From positions 1 to 5,763 of the forward strand of contig JAWLES010000154.1 in NCBI GenBank assembly GCA_041685935.1: DNA of 5,763 nt, written 5' to 3'. Below the pieces are notes generated by a model. That model saw nothing but the letters and a program-made list of their open reading frames with translations. It was not told the DNA's origin and ran no database searches. Shown here piece after piece: positions 1-5,763 of the stretch. Numbering within the stretch: position 1 is the stretch's first letter; each line of letters begins with the position of its first letter. The stretch comes from JAIPEK01 sp041685935. GTDB taxonomy: Bacteria; Desulfobacterota; Desulfobacteria; Desulfobacterales; Desulfobacteraceae. The translations under genes were made by a program, and so were the position numbers.

Positions 1-212
1 ACACCCAGAAACGCACCGATAAGTGTCCCTGAAAACCTGTAAAAACACATTTTCACAGAATCCGCCACATACACCTGCATTACGATCACCGCGGAAATCA
101 CTGCCCAGTATCCGAACTCGAACCCGAAAAACCCGGTTATCAGGTATGCCAGGACAGCAGCCACAGCAGTCTTGATGCCGTGGATCATATGTGTTGAAGG
201 AATCTTTGCCAT
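1..212 (-). CDS. FUSC-family (aromatic acid exporter-like) membrane protein, N-terminal fragment
   Basis: The reading frame opens with ATG at 212-210 and stays open for 70 codons to the left edge, so only the N-terminus is present. Two hydrophobic stretches are visible, at about residues 15-30 and 35-50, separated by a short Gly/Phe-rich turn (FGFEFGYWA). They are followed by a segment with DSVKMCFYRFSGTLIGAFLG at 51-70. The pattern of a Lys-Thr start to the first helix, a 'YWAVISAVIVMQ' second helix and then an Arg-Phe-x-Gly-Thr-x-x-Gly motif is characteristic of the FUSC / aromatic acid exporter (ArAE) superfamily of inner-membrane proteins. Substrates of most members are unknown. It starts 21 bp after the carbamoyltransferase stop codon, so it should be co-transcribed. 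The Shine-Dalgarno is weak; a GTG two codons upstream (218-216) is an alternative start. The family call rests on 70 residues and is good but not certain; the substrate cannot be inferred. Confidence 0.78.
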   Translation of the reverse strand, partial: MAKIPSTHMIHGIKTAVAAVLAYLITGFFGFEFGYWAVISAVIVMQVYVADSVKMCFYRFSGTLIGAFLG

Positions 213-233
213 ATACACACCAGGTGTTTTTAT

Positions 234-1964
234 TTATTTCCGAACCAGCACATTCTCCAGAACCAGGTATTGAAGGTCACACCCGAAAAACATGTTCAGT
301 GCATCCCCGGGCGTACAAACCATCGGCTCCCCCCGCCTGTTCAGAGAGGTGTTGAGAACAACCCCGTTGCCGGTAAGCTCTTCAAGCTTTCTGAGCAGGC
401 GGTGATACTTCGGGTTGGTGTTCGGGTCAACCACATGTGCCCTTGCCGTACCATCCTCGTGGACCACTTCCGGAATCCGGTGCTTCCAGTGATCAGCCAC
501 TTCAAACGTGTATGTCATATACGGAGCGGGATGATCGGTCTGAAGGATATCTTCGGCAACCGTGTCCAGGATGCTCGGGCAGAACGGCCTCCAACGCTCC
601 CGGTACTTGATCTGCTCGTTGATCCTGTCTGATATGCCGGGGATGCTCGGGCAGCCAAGGATACTCCTGCAGCCCAGTGCCCTGGGGCCGAATTCCATCC
701 GTCCCTGGAACCATGCCACTGGATTGCCGTCTGCAAGGAGTTGGGCCGTGCGGGTTTCAGGGTCATCAAGAACTTCAAATGACGGATTCTCCGGCCTTGC
801 CTTGACTGCGGAAAGACACTCGTTTGTTGTAAAAGAGGGGCCCAGGTAAACATGGGTCATTTTTTCCACATCAATGCCCATCTCTTTGGCTGCGAACGAG
901 GCCGCGCCGACTGCGGTTCCCGCGTCGCTCCCCGCAGGCTGGGCAAACAGCTCCCTGACATACGGAAGTGCGATGATACGCTGATTGAGCTTCACGTTGA
1001 GGGCCCCGCCGCCGGCAAAGCAAAGCTTTCCTGTCTCTTTGAGGATGTCCCCTAGGTAGTAGTCGATAAGTTTCAGGGAAATCTCTTCAAAAAGGTTCTG
1101 CATGGCTGCTGCATAATCCACGTACGGATCATCGATGTCATCCCCGATCCGCCTGGGGCCCAGCCATTCCACCAGTTCGGGGCTGAAGTAGTACCCTTTG
1201 CCCTCTTCGTCCTTGAACCTCCGCAAACCCACGGTATTCAGCAGCTTCGTATTCACGGAGAATTCTTTTCCGTCAAAATCGATCAATCTCGAAAAATCAT
1301 ACTTTTCAGGGTCCCCGTAAGGAGCCATGCCCATGACCTTGTACTCGCCGTCCAGCATCTCGAACCCGAGGTACTGGGTAAACGCCCCGTACATGCCTGC
1401 AAGGGAATCAGGGTCATAAAACTCCTTTATCTTGTGAATCCTGCCGTTTTCCCCGTAGCCGAAGAATGTGGTCACATACTCCCCTTTGCCGTCGATTCCC
1501 AGTATGGCGCACTTTTCAGTGTATCCGCTCAGGTGGTATGCACTGCTTGCATGGGCCAGATGATGCTCCACCGGCATGAACCTGATTTTATCCCAGGGGA
1601 TGCCGAGCCTTTCCAGTGCCCCCTTGACCCTCTTCACATTACGCCGGTAATGGCGGTTTCCGTTAAAAAGGGCGTCCAGCGCGCGGTCCGGCGCATACCA
1701 GTAGCGTCTTGCAAAATGCCACCTGGCAGGGGAGGCAAGGCTCACCTTTGCAAAGGGGAACGCAACCACATCCACCTGTTCCGGCTTCACACCGGAGTAT
1801 TCAAGGCAGAATTCAGCCGCTTTTTCCGGCATTCTGTTTTTTGCATGCTTCTCCCGGATAAACCGCTCTTCTTCGGCTGCCGCCGCAAGCTTGCCCCCGA
1901 TGTACAGTGCGGCGGACGGGTCATGTGTCAACGCGCCTGAAAGTCCAAGAATTATTTTTTGCAT
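234..1964 (-). CDS. NodU/CmcH-family carbamoyltransferase, possibly for LPS core sugar
   Basis: This 576-residue protein has the full length and domain order of O-carbamoyltransferases of the NodU/CmcH/TobZ family. In that family carbamoyl phosphate and ATP form carbamoyl-adenylate, and the carbamoyl group is then passed to a hydroxyl. The N-terminal Kae1-like ASKHA domain spans about 1-360: His14-Asp15 in THDPSAAL, the metal-site HHLAHA at 134-139, GIDGKGE at 156-162, KVMGMAPYG at 209-217, FAGGGALN at 316-323 and QPAGSDAGTAVGAA at 342-355. The C-terminal YrdC-like carbamoyl-adenylate domain follows, with GRMEFGPRALGCRSIL at 421-436, ERWRPFCPSIL at 456-466 and LNTSLNRRGEPMVCTP at 537-552. All motifs expected for activity are present. 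It starts 6 bp after the kinase stop, and its Shine-Dalgarno (AAAGAG, plus-strand 1974-1979) lies in the end of the kinase gene, which suggests translational coupling. The enzyme family is secure. The acceptor is inferred from the kinase next door: a heptose or similar sugar of the LPS inner core, as for WapO of P. aeruginosa. A secondary metabolite or other surface glycan remains possible. Confidence 0.94.
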   Translation of the reverse strand: MQKIILGLSGALTHDPSAALYIGGKLAAAAEEERFIREKHAKNRMPEKAAEFCLEYSGVKPEQVDVVAFPFAKVSLASPARWHFARRYWYAPDRALDALFNGNRHYRRNVKRVKGALERLGIPWDKIRFMPVEHHLAHASSAYHLSGYTEKCAILGIDGKGEYVTTFFGYGENGRIHKIKEFYDPDSLAGMYGAFTQYLGFEMLDGEYKVMGMAPYGDPEKYDFSRLIDFDGKEFSVNTKLLNTVGLRRFKDEEGKGYYFSPELVEWLGPRRIGDDIDDPYVDYAAAMQNLFEEISLKLIDYYLGDILKETGKLCFAGGGALNVKLNQRIIALPYVRELFAQPAGSDAGTAVGAASFAAKEMGIDVEKMTHVYLGPSFTTNECLSAVKARPENPSFEVLDDPETRTAQLLADGNPVAWFQGRMEFGPRALGCRSILGCPSIPGISDRINEQIKYRERWRPFCPSILDTVAEDILQTDHPAPYMTYTFEVADHWKHRIPEVVHEDGTARAHVVDPNTNPKYHRLLRKLEELTGNGVVLNTSLNRRGEPMVCTPGDALNMFFGCDLQYLVLENVLVRK

Positions 1965-1970
1965 AGTTAT

Positions 1971-3440
1971 TCACTCTTTACTGTTTTTTATTTTCATTTC
2001 GTCAGCCGCCGCCTTTCCCAAAACTTCAGATACAGCAGGCAGATCCTTCCAGTTCTTCTGAAACCTTGCAAGATCACGGCGAAACGCCTTTCTGAAAAAC
2101 CATTGTACCCGGTGCCTTTTCATGCTGTCCAGATCAAGCAGGCAGATCTCACCGTCCTGCAGGATAAAATTTGTCGCCTTGAAATCCCCGTGACTTACAC
2201 GTGCATCCGCAAGCTTCCGGAACAGTGCTGAAAACTTTTCACAGAGTGCTGCAAGGTCAACCCTGCCGCAGGAATCCGCACGTACCAGACTGAGAACATC
2301 AGGAGCACTGATATACTCGGTCACAAAAAACGCCCTTGAACGAACCGGGCCGAACCGCTCTTCCATGAACATAACAGGCCCGGGGGTACGGATACCCAGA
2401 AATGTCAGGAGATGGGCATTGCGCCATGAAATCCTGGCGCGGGTATTTCTCAGAAACCGCCTGAAAAAGTGGCGTACGTTCTTGATATTATAACGTTTTA
2501 CCGCATAAGCGGTTCCTTCTATTTCTATCCGGGCCACAGTCGCCGTGTTGCCGTTCTTGAGAATTTTTCCCTGCCTGATAAAAGAGTCAGGGTCACTGAT
2601 GAACCTGTCCAGCCCCATGGCATAAGCTTTGCGGCAGCAAACCCACTCCCGGGTCCAGCCTTTGTGACAGGCAAACGCAGTGGAATCCCGGAAAACCTTT
2701 CTTATATACCGATCCAGCCGCAACGCCCGCGCTTTTTTAATTTTTTTCACAAGCCTGCAGTAACGGCCTGTATCCCGTGGCCATCCCCTGCATTCCTCGT
2801 AAAACAGGAAAGACTCTTCAGAGAGTCGATCGTATTCAGTATCAAACTGGGAAAAAAACACTCCCAGGTTTTCAAGGCTTTTATTTTCACAAAGGGGCTT
2901 GCCCATTCCCCGTGTATCAACAGCATCCCCGTCAATGGTATGGATCTTCCCCCTGCTTATGATAAAATTTCCCAGGTGCAGGTCGTCCTGCTTTAAGCCT
3001 GCTTCATGCAGTTTTGCAATTTCCCTGACCATCTTTTTCTGAAGCTCGGCGCGGTCTGTATCAGGTGAACGGTCCAGCCACACCGACAGCATATCCTCTG
3101 CCCGGCTGATTTCCCTGAAAGCAAGAACTTTCACATTTTCCGGACCCACTCTCCCCTGGAAAAGAATTTCAGGGGTTCTCACGCCAGAGGCGGCAAGCGC
3201 CTGCGCTCCCTGCTTTTCCCGGCTGAAATGGCGCCGGAGACGCCTGGATTTGAGGAAGAACTTGACCACGATCCGATGATCCCGCCATTTGCCTGAACAA
3301 ACCAGCCTTTTTTTCGGAATCACCCGGAGCATCTTTTCCGCGGTCACGGTAAAACTCCCCTCTTCCCCCGTAACAATGACGGTAAAAGGAAGTTGAACCT
3401 CCCGGCCCGCGGAATTAAGGAAAAAACTGTCCTTTGTCAA
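1971..3440 (-). CDS. Tandem-domain lipopolysaccharide-kinase (WaaP/InaA-like) protein
   Basis: This 489-residue cytosolic protein contains two protein-kinase-like domains of the LPS kinase (Kdo/WaaP/InaA) type in one chain. Domain 1 (about 30-230) has the ATP-binding lysine at K60 (VVKFF), a 'SGVRTPEIL' segment at 85-93, a catalytic loop QDDLHLGN at 151-158 with D153 and N158, and a DGD metal motif at 170-172. Domain 2 (about 285-470) has K315 in AVKRY, GIRTPGPV at 349-356, the catalytic loop HGDFKATN at 417-424 (D419, N424) and DLD at 436-438. In domain 1 the usual His of the loop is Gln; both metal/catalytic aspartates and the Asn are kept, so both domains could be active. Family members phosphorylate heptose or Kdo of the LPS inner core. 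The start is TTG at 3440-3438: an in-frame TAA lies one codon further up (3446-3444), so no longer start exists. GTG at 3347-3345 has a better Shine-Dalgarno (GAGGGGAG), but residues before it look like the normal family N-terminus. It is the first gene of the operon, 6 bp before the carbamoyltransferase. Confidence 0.88.
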   Translation of the reverse strand: MTKDSFFLNSAGREVQLPFTVIVTGEEGSFTVTAEKMLRVIPKKRLVCSGKWRDHRIVVKFFLKSRRLRRHFSREKQGAQALAASGVRTPEILFQGRVGPENVKVLAFREISRAEDMLSVWLDRSPDTDRAELQKKMVREIAKLHEAGLKQDDLHLGNFIISRGKIHTIDGDAVDTRGMGKPLCENKSLENLGVFFSQFDTEYDRLSEESFLFYEECRGWPRDTGRYCRLVKKIKKARALRLDRYIRKVFRDSTAFACHKGWTREWVCCRKAYAMGLDRFISDPDSFIRQGKILKNGNTATVARIEIEGTAYAVKRYNIKNVRHFFRRFLRNTRARISWRNAHLLTFLGIRTPGPVMFMEERFGPVRSRAFFVTEYISAPDVLSLVRADSCGRVDLAALCEKFSALFRKLADARVSHGDFKATNFILQDGEICLLDLDSMKRHRVQWFFRKAFRRDLARFQKNWKDLPAVSEVLGKAAADEMKIKNSKE

Positions 3441-3499
3441 AACTTATAAAAACCCCTGGTTCGTCATCCCTGTGTTTTCGTCAAAACCGGCAAATTCCT

Positions 3500-3528
3500 T
3501 TCATACCACACAAACGGCAGGTTCTCAA
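3500..3528 (-). promoter_or_regulatory. Predicted sigma70-type promoter for the kinase-carbamoyltransferase operon
   Basis: Reading the minus strand, a -35 box TTGAGA (3528-3523, 5 of 6 consensus) and a -10 box TATGAA (3505-3500, 4 of 6) are separated by exactly 17 bp. The predicted start near 3493 gives a leader of about 50 nt before the TTG start at 3440. This is the best match on this strand in the divergent intergenic region. The call rests on consensus matching only. Confidence 0.45.
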
Positions 3529-3532
3529 CCAG

Positions 3533-3542
3533 GCTGATCAGC
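3533..3542. promoter_or_regulatory. Perfect 10-bp palindrome between the divergent promoters
   Basis: GCTGATCAGC is its own reverse complement. It sits 4 bp upstream of the predicted minus-strand -35 box and about 20 bp upstream of the plus-strand -35 region, a position where a regulator could act on both promoters. The core TGATCA is short enough to occur by chance. No regulator is encoded in the window. Confidence 0.3.
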
Positions 3543-3561
3543 AATTTTTTCAAACTATGCA

Positions 3562-3590
3562 TTAATTTTATTGCACCGGTTTTTTATAAT
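3562..3590 (+). promoter_or_regulatory. Predicted promoter for the HesB-like gene and cstA
   Basis: A perfect -10 box TATAAT lies at 3585-3590. The corresponding -35 position with a 17-bp spacer, 3562-3567 (TTAATT), is a poor match (3 of 6), so an activator may be needed. The upstream sequence is A/T-rich (3543-3570). The predicted start near 3597 gives a leader of about 40 nt before the ATG at 3637. The -10 and start site fall between the two arms of a CCGGTTT/AAACCGG inverted repeat. Confidence 0.5.
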
Positions 3591-3608
3591 TGCTACAGTT
3601 CAAACCGG
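3576..3608. repeat. Inverted repeat CCGGTTT-N19-AAACCGG around the plus-strand -10 box and start site
   Basis: The arms CCGGTTT (3576-3582) and AAACCGG (3602-3608) are perfect reverse complements, seven bases each, with 19 bases between them. The -10 hexamer and the predicted transcription start lie between the arms. A third copy, AAACCGG at 3484-3490, lies just downstream of the predicted minus-strand start. The placement suggests operator half-sites for a repressor, though the copies are short and the regulator is unknown. Confidence 0.35.
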
Positions 3609-3636
3609 AGGCTGAACCTGACAAGGAAAGTATGCA

Positions 3637-3933
3637 ATGAACATAAAATTTTCATCAGGAGCATTGAAATTTCTGAAAAAAAACCAGGCCGCCTCCATAC
3701 TGATACGGCTTGTGGAACTTGAAGGGCCGGCAGGGGATATCGACATGGTCAAAGATGTTGAAATAAAATTCCGGCCGCCTGAGGATCGCTCCGAATACCT
3801 GCTTTTCCAACAGGGCGGCTTTGATGTTTTTATCGACAGGAGACTTAAAATACCGGGTGATATCAAGATAAAGAAACAGGGGTTCTGGAAATTCTCCTTT
3901 CTTTATCCTGATGGCATCCTGGTACCGTTTTAA
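3637..3933 (+). CDS. Small cysteine-free HesB/IscA-like protein upstream of cstA
   Basis: This 98-residue soluble protein has no signal peptide. It starts at ATG 3637, with AAGGAAAG at 3623-3630 as Shine-Dalgarno. The order of features resembles the HesB-like small proteins often annotated as 'CC/Se motif family (seleno)protein': an opening beta strand and helix (NIKFSSGALKFLKK, 2-15), a strand ending in a Gly (LIRLVELEG, 22-30), a Pro-rich turn with PPED (47-50) before a Tyr strand, then GGFDVFIDRRL (60-70) and a final IKIKKQGFWKFSFLYPDGI (76-94). In those relatives a Cys-Cys or Cys-Sec pair normally sits after the first strand; here the matching site reads EGPAGD (29-34), and the protein has no cysteine at all. 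It could therefore not bind an Fe-S cluster or do thiol redox chemistry in the usual way. Function unknown. It precedes cstA by 42 bp and is probably co-transcribed. The family call is from memory of the pattern and is tentative; that the gene is real is well supported by its promoter, ribosome binding site and spacing. Confidence 0.7.
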   Translation: MNIKFSSGALKFLKKNQAASILIRLVELEGPAGDIDMVKDVEIKFRPPEDRSEYLLFQQGGFDVFIDRRLKIPGDIKIKKQGFWKFSFLYPDGILVPF

Positions 3934-3957
3934 TAATCCTGTTGCATTGTTAATCCT
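3934..3957 (+). repeat. Short direct repeat TAATCCT in the gap before cstA
   Basis: Two copies of TAATCCT lie at 3934-3940 and 3951-3957, 17 bp apart, in the 42-bp spacer between the HesB-like gene and cstA. No hairpin or good promoter is visible in the spacer, so read-through from the upstream gene is expected. The repeat may be coincidental. Confidence 0.2.
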
Positions 3958-3964
3958 ATATTTC

Positions 3965-3970
3965 AGGAGG
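3965..3970 (+). promoter_or_regulatory. Perfect Shine-Dalgarno of cstA
   Basis: AGGAGG lies 5 nt upstream of the ATG at 3976 and fixes that start. It is the strongest ribosome binding site in the window, suggesting that the transporter is translated more efficiently than the small gene before it. Confidence 0.85.
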
Positions 3971-3975
3971 TTTAA

Positions 3976-5709
3976 ATGAATTCTTTGTTGCTTGTTCTGC
4001 TCATGTTCGGCGGATTCCTTATCGCCTACCACACCTATGGAAAATACCTGGGCCGCAAAATCTTCATGCTTGCTGCGGACTTTGTCTGCCCTTCCCACGA
4101 ACTGCAGGACGACCTGGACTTCGTGCCCACCAACAAGCATGTACTGTTCGGGCATCACTTCACATCAATCGCAGGGCTCGGACCTATAGTAGGCCCTGCC
4201 GTGGGACTGATCTGGGGATGGCTGCCTGCGGCAATCTGGGTATTTTTCGGCTCTATTTTCATCGGTGCCGTGCATGACTTCGGGGCTCTTGTGGTTTCCC
4301 TTCGGCATGACGGGCGCTCCATCGGGGACGTATCCGGCGATATCATCACACCCAGGGTGAGATTTTTATTTCTCCTTATAATCTTTTTCCTACTGCTCCT
4401 TGTAATTGCGGTGTTCGCACTTATTATCGGGATTCTGTTCACCATGTATCCCCAGGCGGTTATCCCTGTATGGTTTGAAGTACCGCTTGCCGTATGGGTG
4501 GGCCACATGATCTACAAAAAAGGGGCAAGCCACACAACCATGGGGCTTATCGCAGTTGTTCTCCTGTATGTCACCGTGGTCATAGGCGCCTATGTTCCGG
4601 TTGATCTGGCCGCCATGGGCATGTCAGGCAAAGCCGCGCTGATCACATGGATAGTGATACTTTTCGTGTATGCTTTCATCGCCTCAAGGCTCCCGGTTCA
4701 GGTTCTGCTCCAGCCAAGGGACTACATTAACTCCCACCAGCTTTTCGTGGCGCTCGGGCTTCTGTTTATAGGGGTGGTTGTGGCCCGTCCGGATATTACC
4801 GCACCTGTTTACAACGCTTCACCCGAAGGCGCGCCCCCGATCTGGCCGTTTATCTTTGTTGTCATTGCATGCGGAGCAATTTCCGGGTTTCACTCCCTTG
4901 TCAGTTCAGGCACATCATCCAAACAGTGTTATGACGAAAATGACGCCAAGTTTATAGGGTACGGGTCCATGCTCATGGAAGGCACTCTTTCAGCACTGGT
5001 TATTGTGGCATGTGCTGCAGGCCTTGGCATGGGGCTTGATACGGATGCAGGGGTATTAACAGGGGCACAGGCATACAGCCACCATTATGCGTCATGGGCC
5101 ACTGCAAGCGGGCTGGGCGCCAAACTCAACGCCTTTGTTATAGGCTCGGCAAACATGATCTCCAGCTACGGCATACCCGAGGCAATCACCATTACCATAA
5201 TGGGCGTATTCCTCGTGTCGTTCGCAGCCACCACCCTGGATACAGCCACCCGGCTCCAGCGGTACATCATCGGCGAGCTGGCCCATGCAAGCAAAGTCCC
5301 CTCGGTTGCCGGAAAAACCCCGGCCACCCTGATAGCAGTGCTGACCGCTTTTATACTGGCATTCTACAACGGCTCAGGCAAAGGTGCGCTTACACTCTGG
5401 CCGCTTTTCGGAACCGCAAACCAGCTCCTGGCAGGACTTGCACTTCTGGTGATCACCGTCTACCTGGTCAAGAAACAAATCTCCACGGTATACACATTTC
5501 TGCCCATGGTGTTTATGATATTCATGACCGGCTGGGCCATGATCATGAACCTCAGCAAATTTTACAACTCCGGGAATATGCTGCTTTTCGCCATCAGCCT
5601 GTGCATTCTCGTTCTTGAAATATGGATGATTATAGAGGCGGTTGTATTCTTTAAAAAATTTCAGGCAAGACCGGAAGCATATACAGCAGACACAGGCACA
5701 AACGCCTGA
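3976..5709 (+). CDS. cstA: CstA family carbon starvation transporter
   Basis: This 577-residue polytopic inner-membrane protein belongs to the CstA family, whose studied members take up pyruvate (E. coli CstA and BtsT) and have been linked to peptide uptake during starvation. Around 15 hydrophobic segments can be picked out, among them 2-18, 84-106, 128-157, 187-206, 219-236, 253-271, 288-306, 334-350, 403-419, 448-464, 473-496, 505-525 and 535-558. Family signatures are clear: DFVPTNKHVLFGHHFTSIAG at 48-67, GAVHDFGALVVSLRHDGRSI at 97-116, RLPVQVLLQPRDYIN at 238-252, CGAISGFHSLVSSGTSSKQ at 299-317, GYGSMLMEG at 328-336, AATTLDTATRLQRY at 417-430 and LWPLFGTANQLLAG at 474-487. It is shorter than E. 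coli CstA (about 700 residues), as in the short-form CstA proteins of many anaerobes. No frameshift is seen. It is the second gene of its unit and is followed by a terminator hairpin. The family is certain; the substrate (pyruvate or amino-acid/peptide) is inferred. Confidence 0.96.
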   Translation: MNSLLLVLLMFGGFLIAYHTYGKYLGRKIFMLAADFVCPSHELQDDLDFVPTNKHVLFGHHFTSIAGLGPIVGPAVGLIWGWLPAAIWVFFGSIFIGAVHDFGALVVSLRHDGRSIGDVSGDIITPRVRFLFLLIIFFLLLLVIAVFALIIGILFTMYPQAVIPVWFEVPLAVWVGHMIYKKGASHTTMGLIAVVLLYVTVVIGAYVPVDLAAMGMSGKAALITWIVILFVYAFIASRLPVQVLLQPRDYINSHQLFVALGLLFIGVVVARPDITAPVYNASPEGAPPIWPFIFVVIACGAISGFHSLVSSGTSSKQCYDENDAKFIGYGSMLMEGTLSALVIVACAAGLGMGLDTDAGVLTGAQAYSHHYASWATASGLGAKLNAFVIGSANMISSYGIPEAITITIMGVFLVSFAATTLDTATRLQRYIIGELAHASKVPSVAGKTPATLIAVLTAFILAFYNGSGKGALTLWPLFGTANQLLAGLALLVITVYLVKKQISTVYTFLPMVFMIFMTGWAMIMNLSKFYNSGNMLLFAISLCILVLEIWMIIEAVVFFKKFQARPEAYTADTGTNA

Positions 5710-5732
5710 AAATACTGAAACAAATGGAAATT

Positions 5733-5763
5733 CAGGGGCCCCCGTCATCCGGGTGCCCCTGTT
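5733..5763 (+). terminator. Predicted intrinsic terminator after cstA, cut by the window edge
   Basis: A 12-bp stem (5733-5744 with 5750-5761, one C-T mismatch) closes a 5-nt loop TCATC. It lies 23 bp after the cstA stop codon. The stem is very GC-rich (CAGGGGC pairing with GCCCCTG). Only two T residues of the following tract are inside the window, so the U-run cannot be confirmed. Confidence 0.65.

Noticed and set aside
217..227. Small dyad ACACC-A-GGTGT just before the FUSC gene
   Set aside because: The arms are too short and the loop too small for a stable hairpin. There is no reason to call it a terminator or operator, and co-transcription is more likely.
1434..1940. 168-codon open frame on the plus strand inside the carbamoyltransferase
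   Set aside because: It is the complementary-strand shadow of conserved carbamoyltransferase sequence, including the HHLAHA region.
2469..2996. 175-codon open frame on the plus strand inside the kinase gene
   Set aside because: It is antisense to the two kinase domains, with no promoter, ribosome binding site or recognisable motif.
3455..3533. Inverted pair CCTGGTT (3455-3461) and AACCAGG (3527-3533)
   Set aside because: Far apart, and one arm overlaps the predicted -35 box, so they would not be in the same transcript. A chance match is the simplest explanation.
3632..3640. Three-codon mini-frame ATG CAA TGA overlapping the ATG of the HesB-like gene
   Set aside because: Too short to judge, and such ATGA overlaps are frequent by chance; no separate Shine-Dalgarno favours it over the ATG at 3637.
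3655..4158. 167-codon open frame on the minus strand, spanning the HesB-like gene and the start of cstA
   Set aside because: It is antisense to two well-supported genes, has no ribosome binding site, and its translation resembles no family.
5094..5618. 174-codon plus-strand frame within cstA
   Set aside because: It is an out-of-frame shadow. The translation is rich in His/Arg/Gly and lacks any domain, while the cstA frame carries all the family motifs.

Overview
The window carries parts of two divergent transcription units separated by a promoter region of about 200 bp. Base composition looks moderate (near 50% GC). The gene content (LPS-core kinase, NodU/CmcH-type carbamoyltransferase, FUSC membrane protein, HesB-like small protein, short-form CstA) points to a Gram-negative chromosome. 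The style of the proteins resembles sulfate-reducing Desulfobacterota, but this is an impression and no taxonomic marker is present. There is no transposase, integrase, tRNA, CRISPR array or phage gene, so the region reads as core or cell-envelope chromosome.

Left arm, minus strand (about 3500 down to 1). A TTG-started 489-residue protein with two consecutive LPS-kinase-like domains comes first. A 576-residue carbamoyltransferase follows after 6 bp, and then the start of a FUSC-family integral membrane protein after 21 bp, which runs off the left edge. The spacing makes one operon. My best reading is a cell-surface glycan modification operon, with phosphorylation and carbamoylation of LPS core sugars. 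The kinase-carbamoyltransferase order recalls the Pseudomonas aeruginosa PA5006-PA5005 (wapO) neighbourhood, as far as I remember it.

Centre (3441-3636). This stretch has a plausible sigma70 promoter on each strand, a perfect 10-bp palindrome between them, and three copies of the 7-mer CCGGTTT/AAACCGG placed around the two predicted transcription starts. It looks like a shared regulatory region.

Right arm, plus strand (3637-5763). A 98-residue, cysteine-free protein that looks like a HesB/IscA-fold relative is followed 42 bp later by a carbon-starvation CstA family transporter with a perfect Shine-Dalgarno sequence. A strong GC-rich hairpin just after cstA, cut by the window edge, is the likely terminator.

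Nothing here is clearly a new defence or mobile system. The most interesting points are the double-kinase protein coupled to a carbamoyltransferase, the cysteine-less HesB-like partner of CstA, and the repeated element in the divergent promoter.
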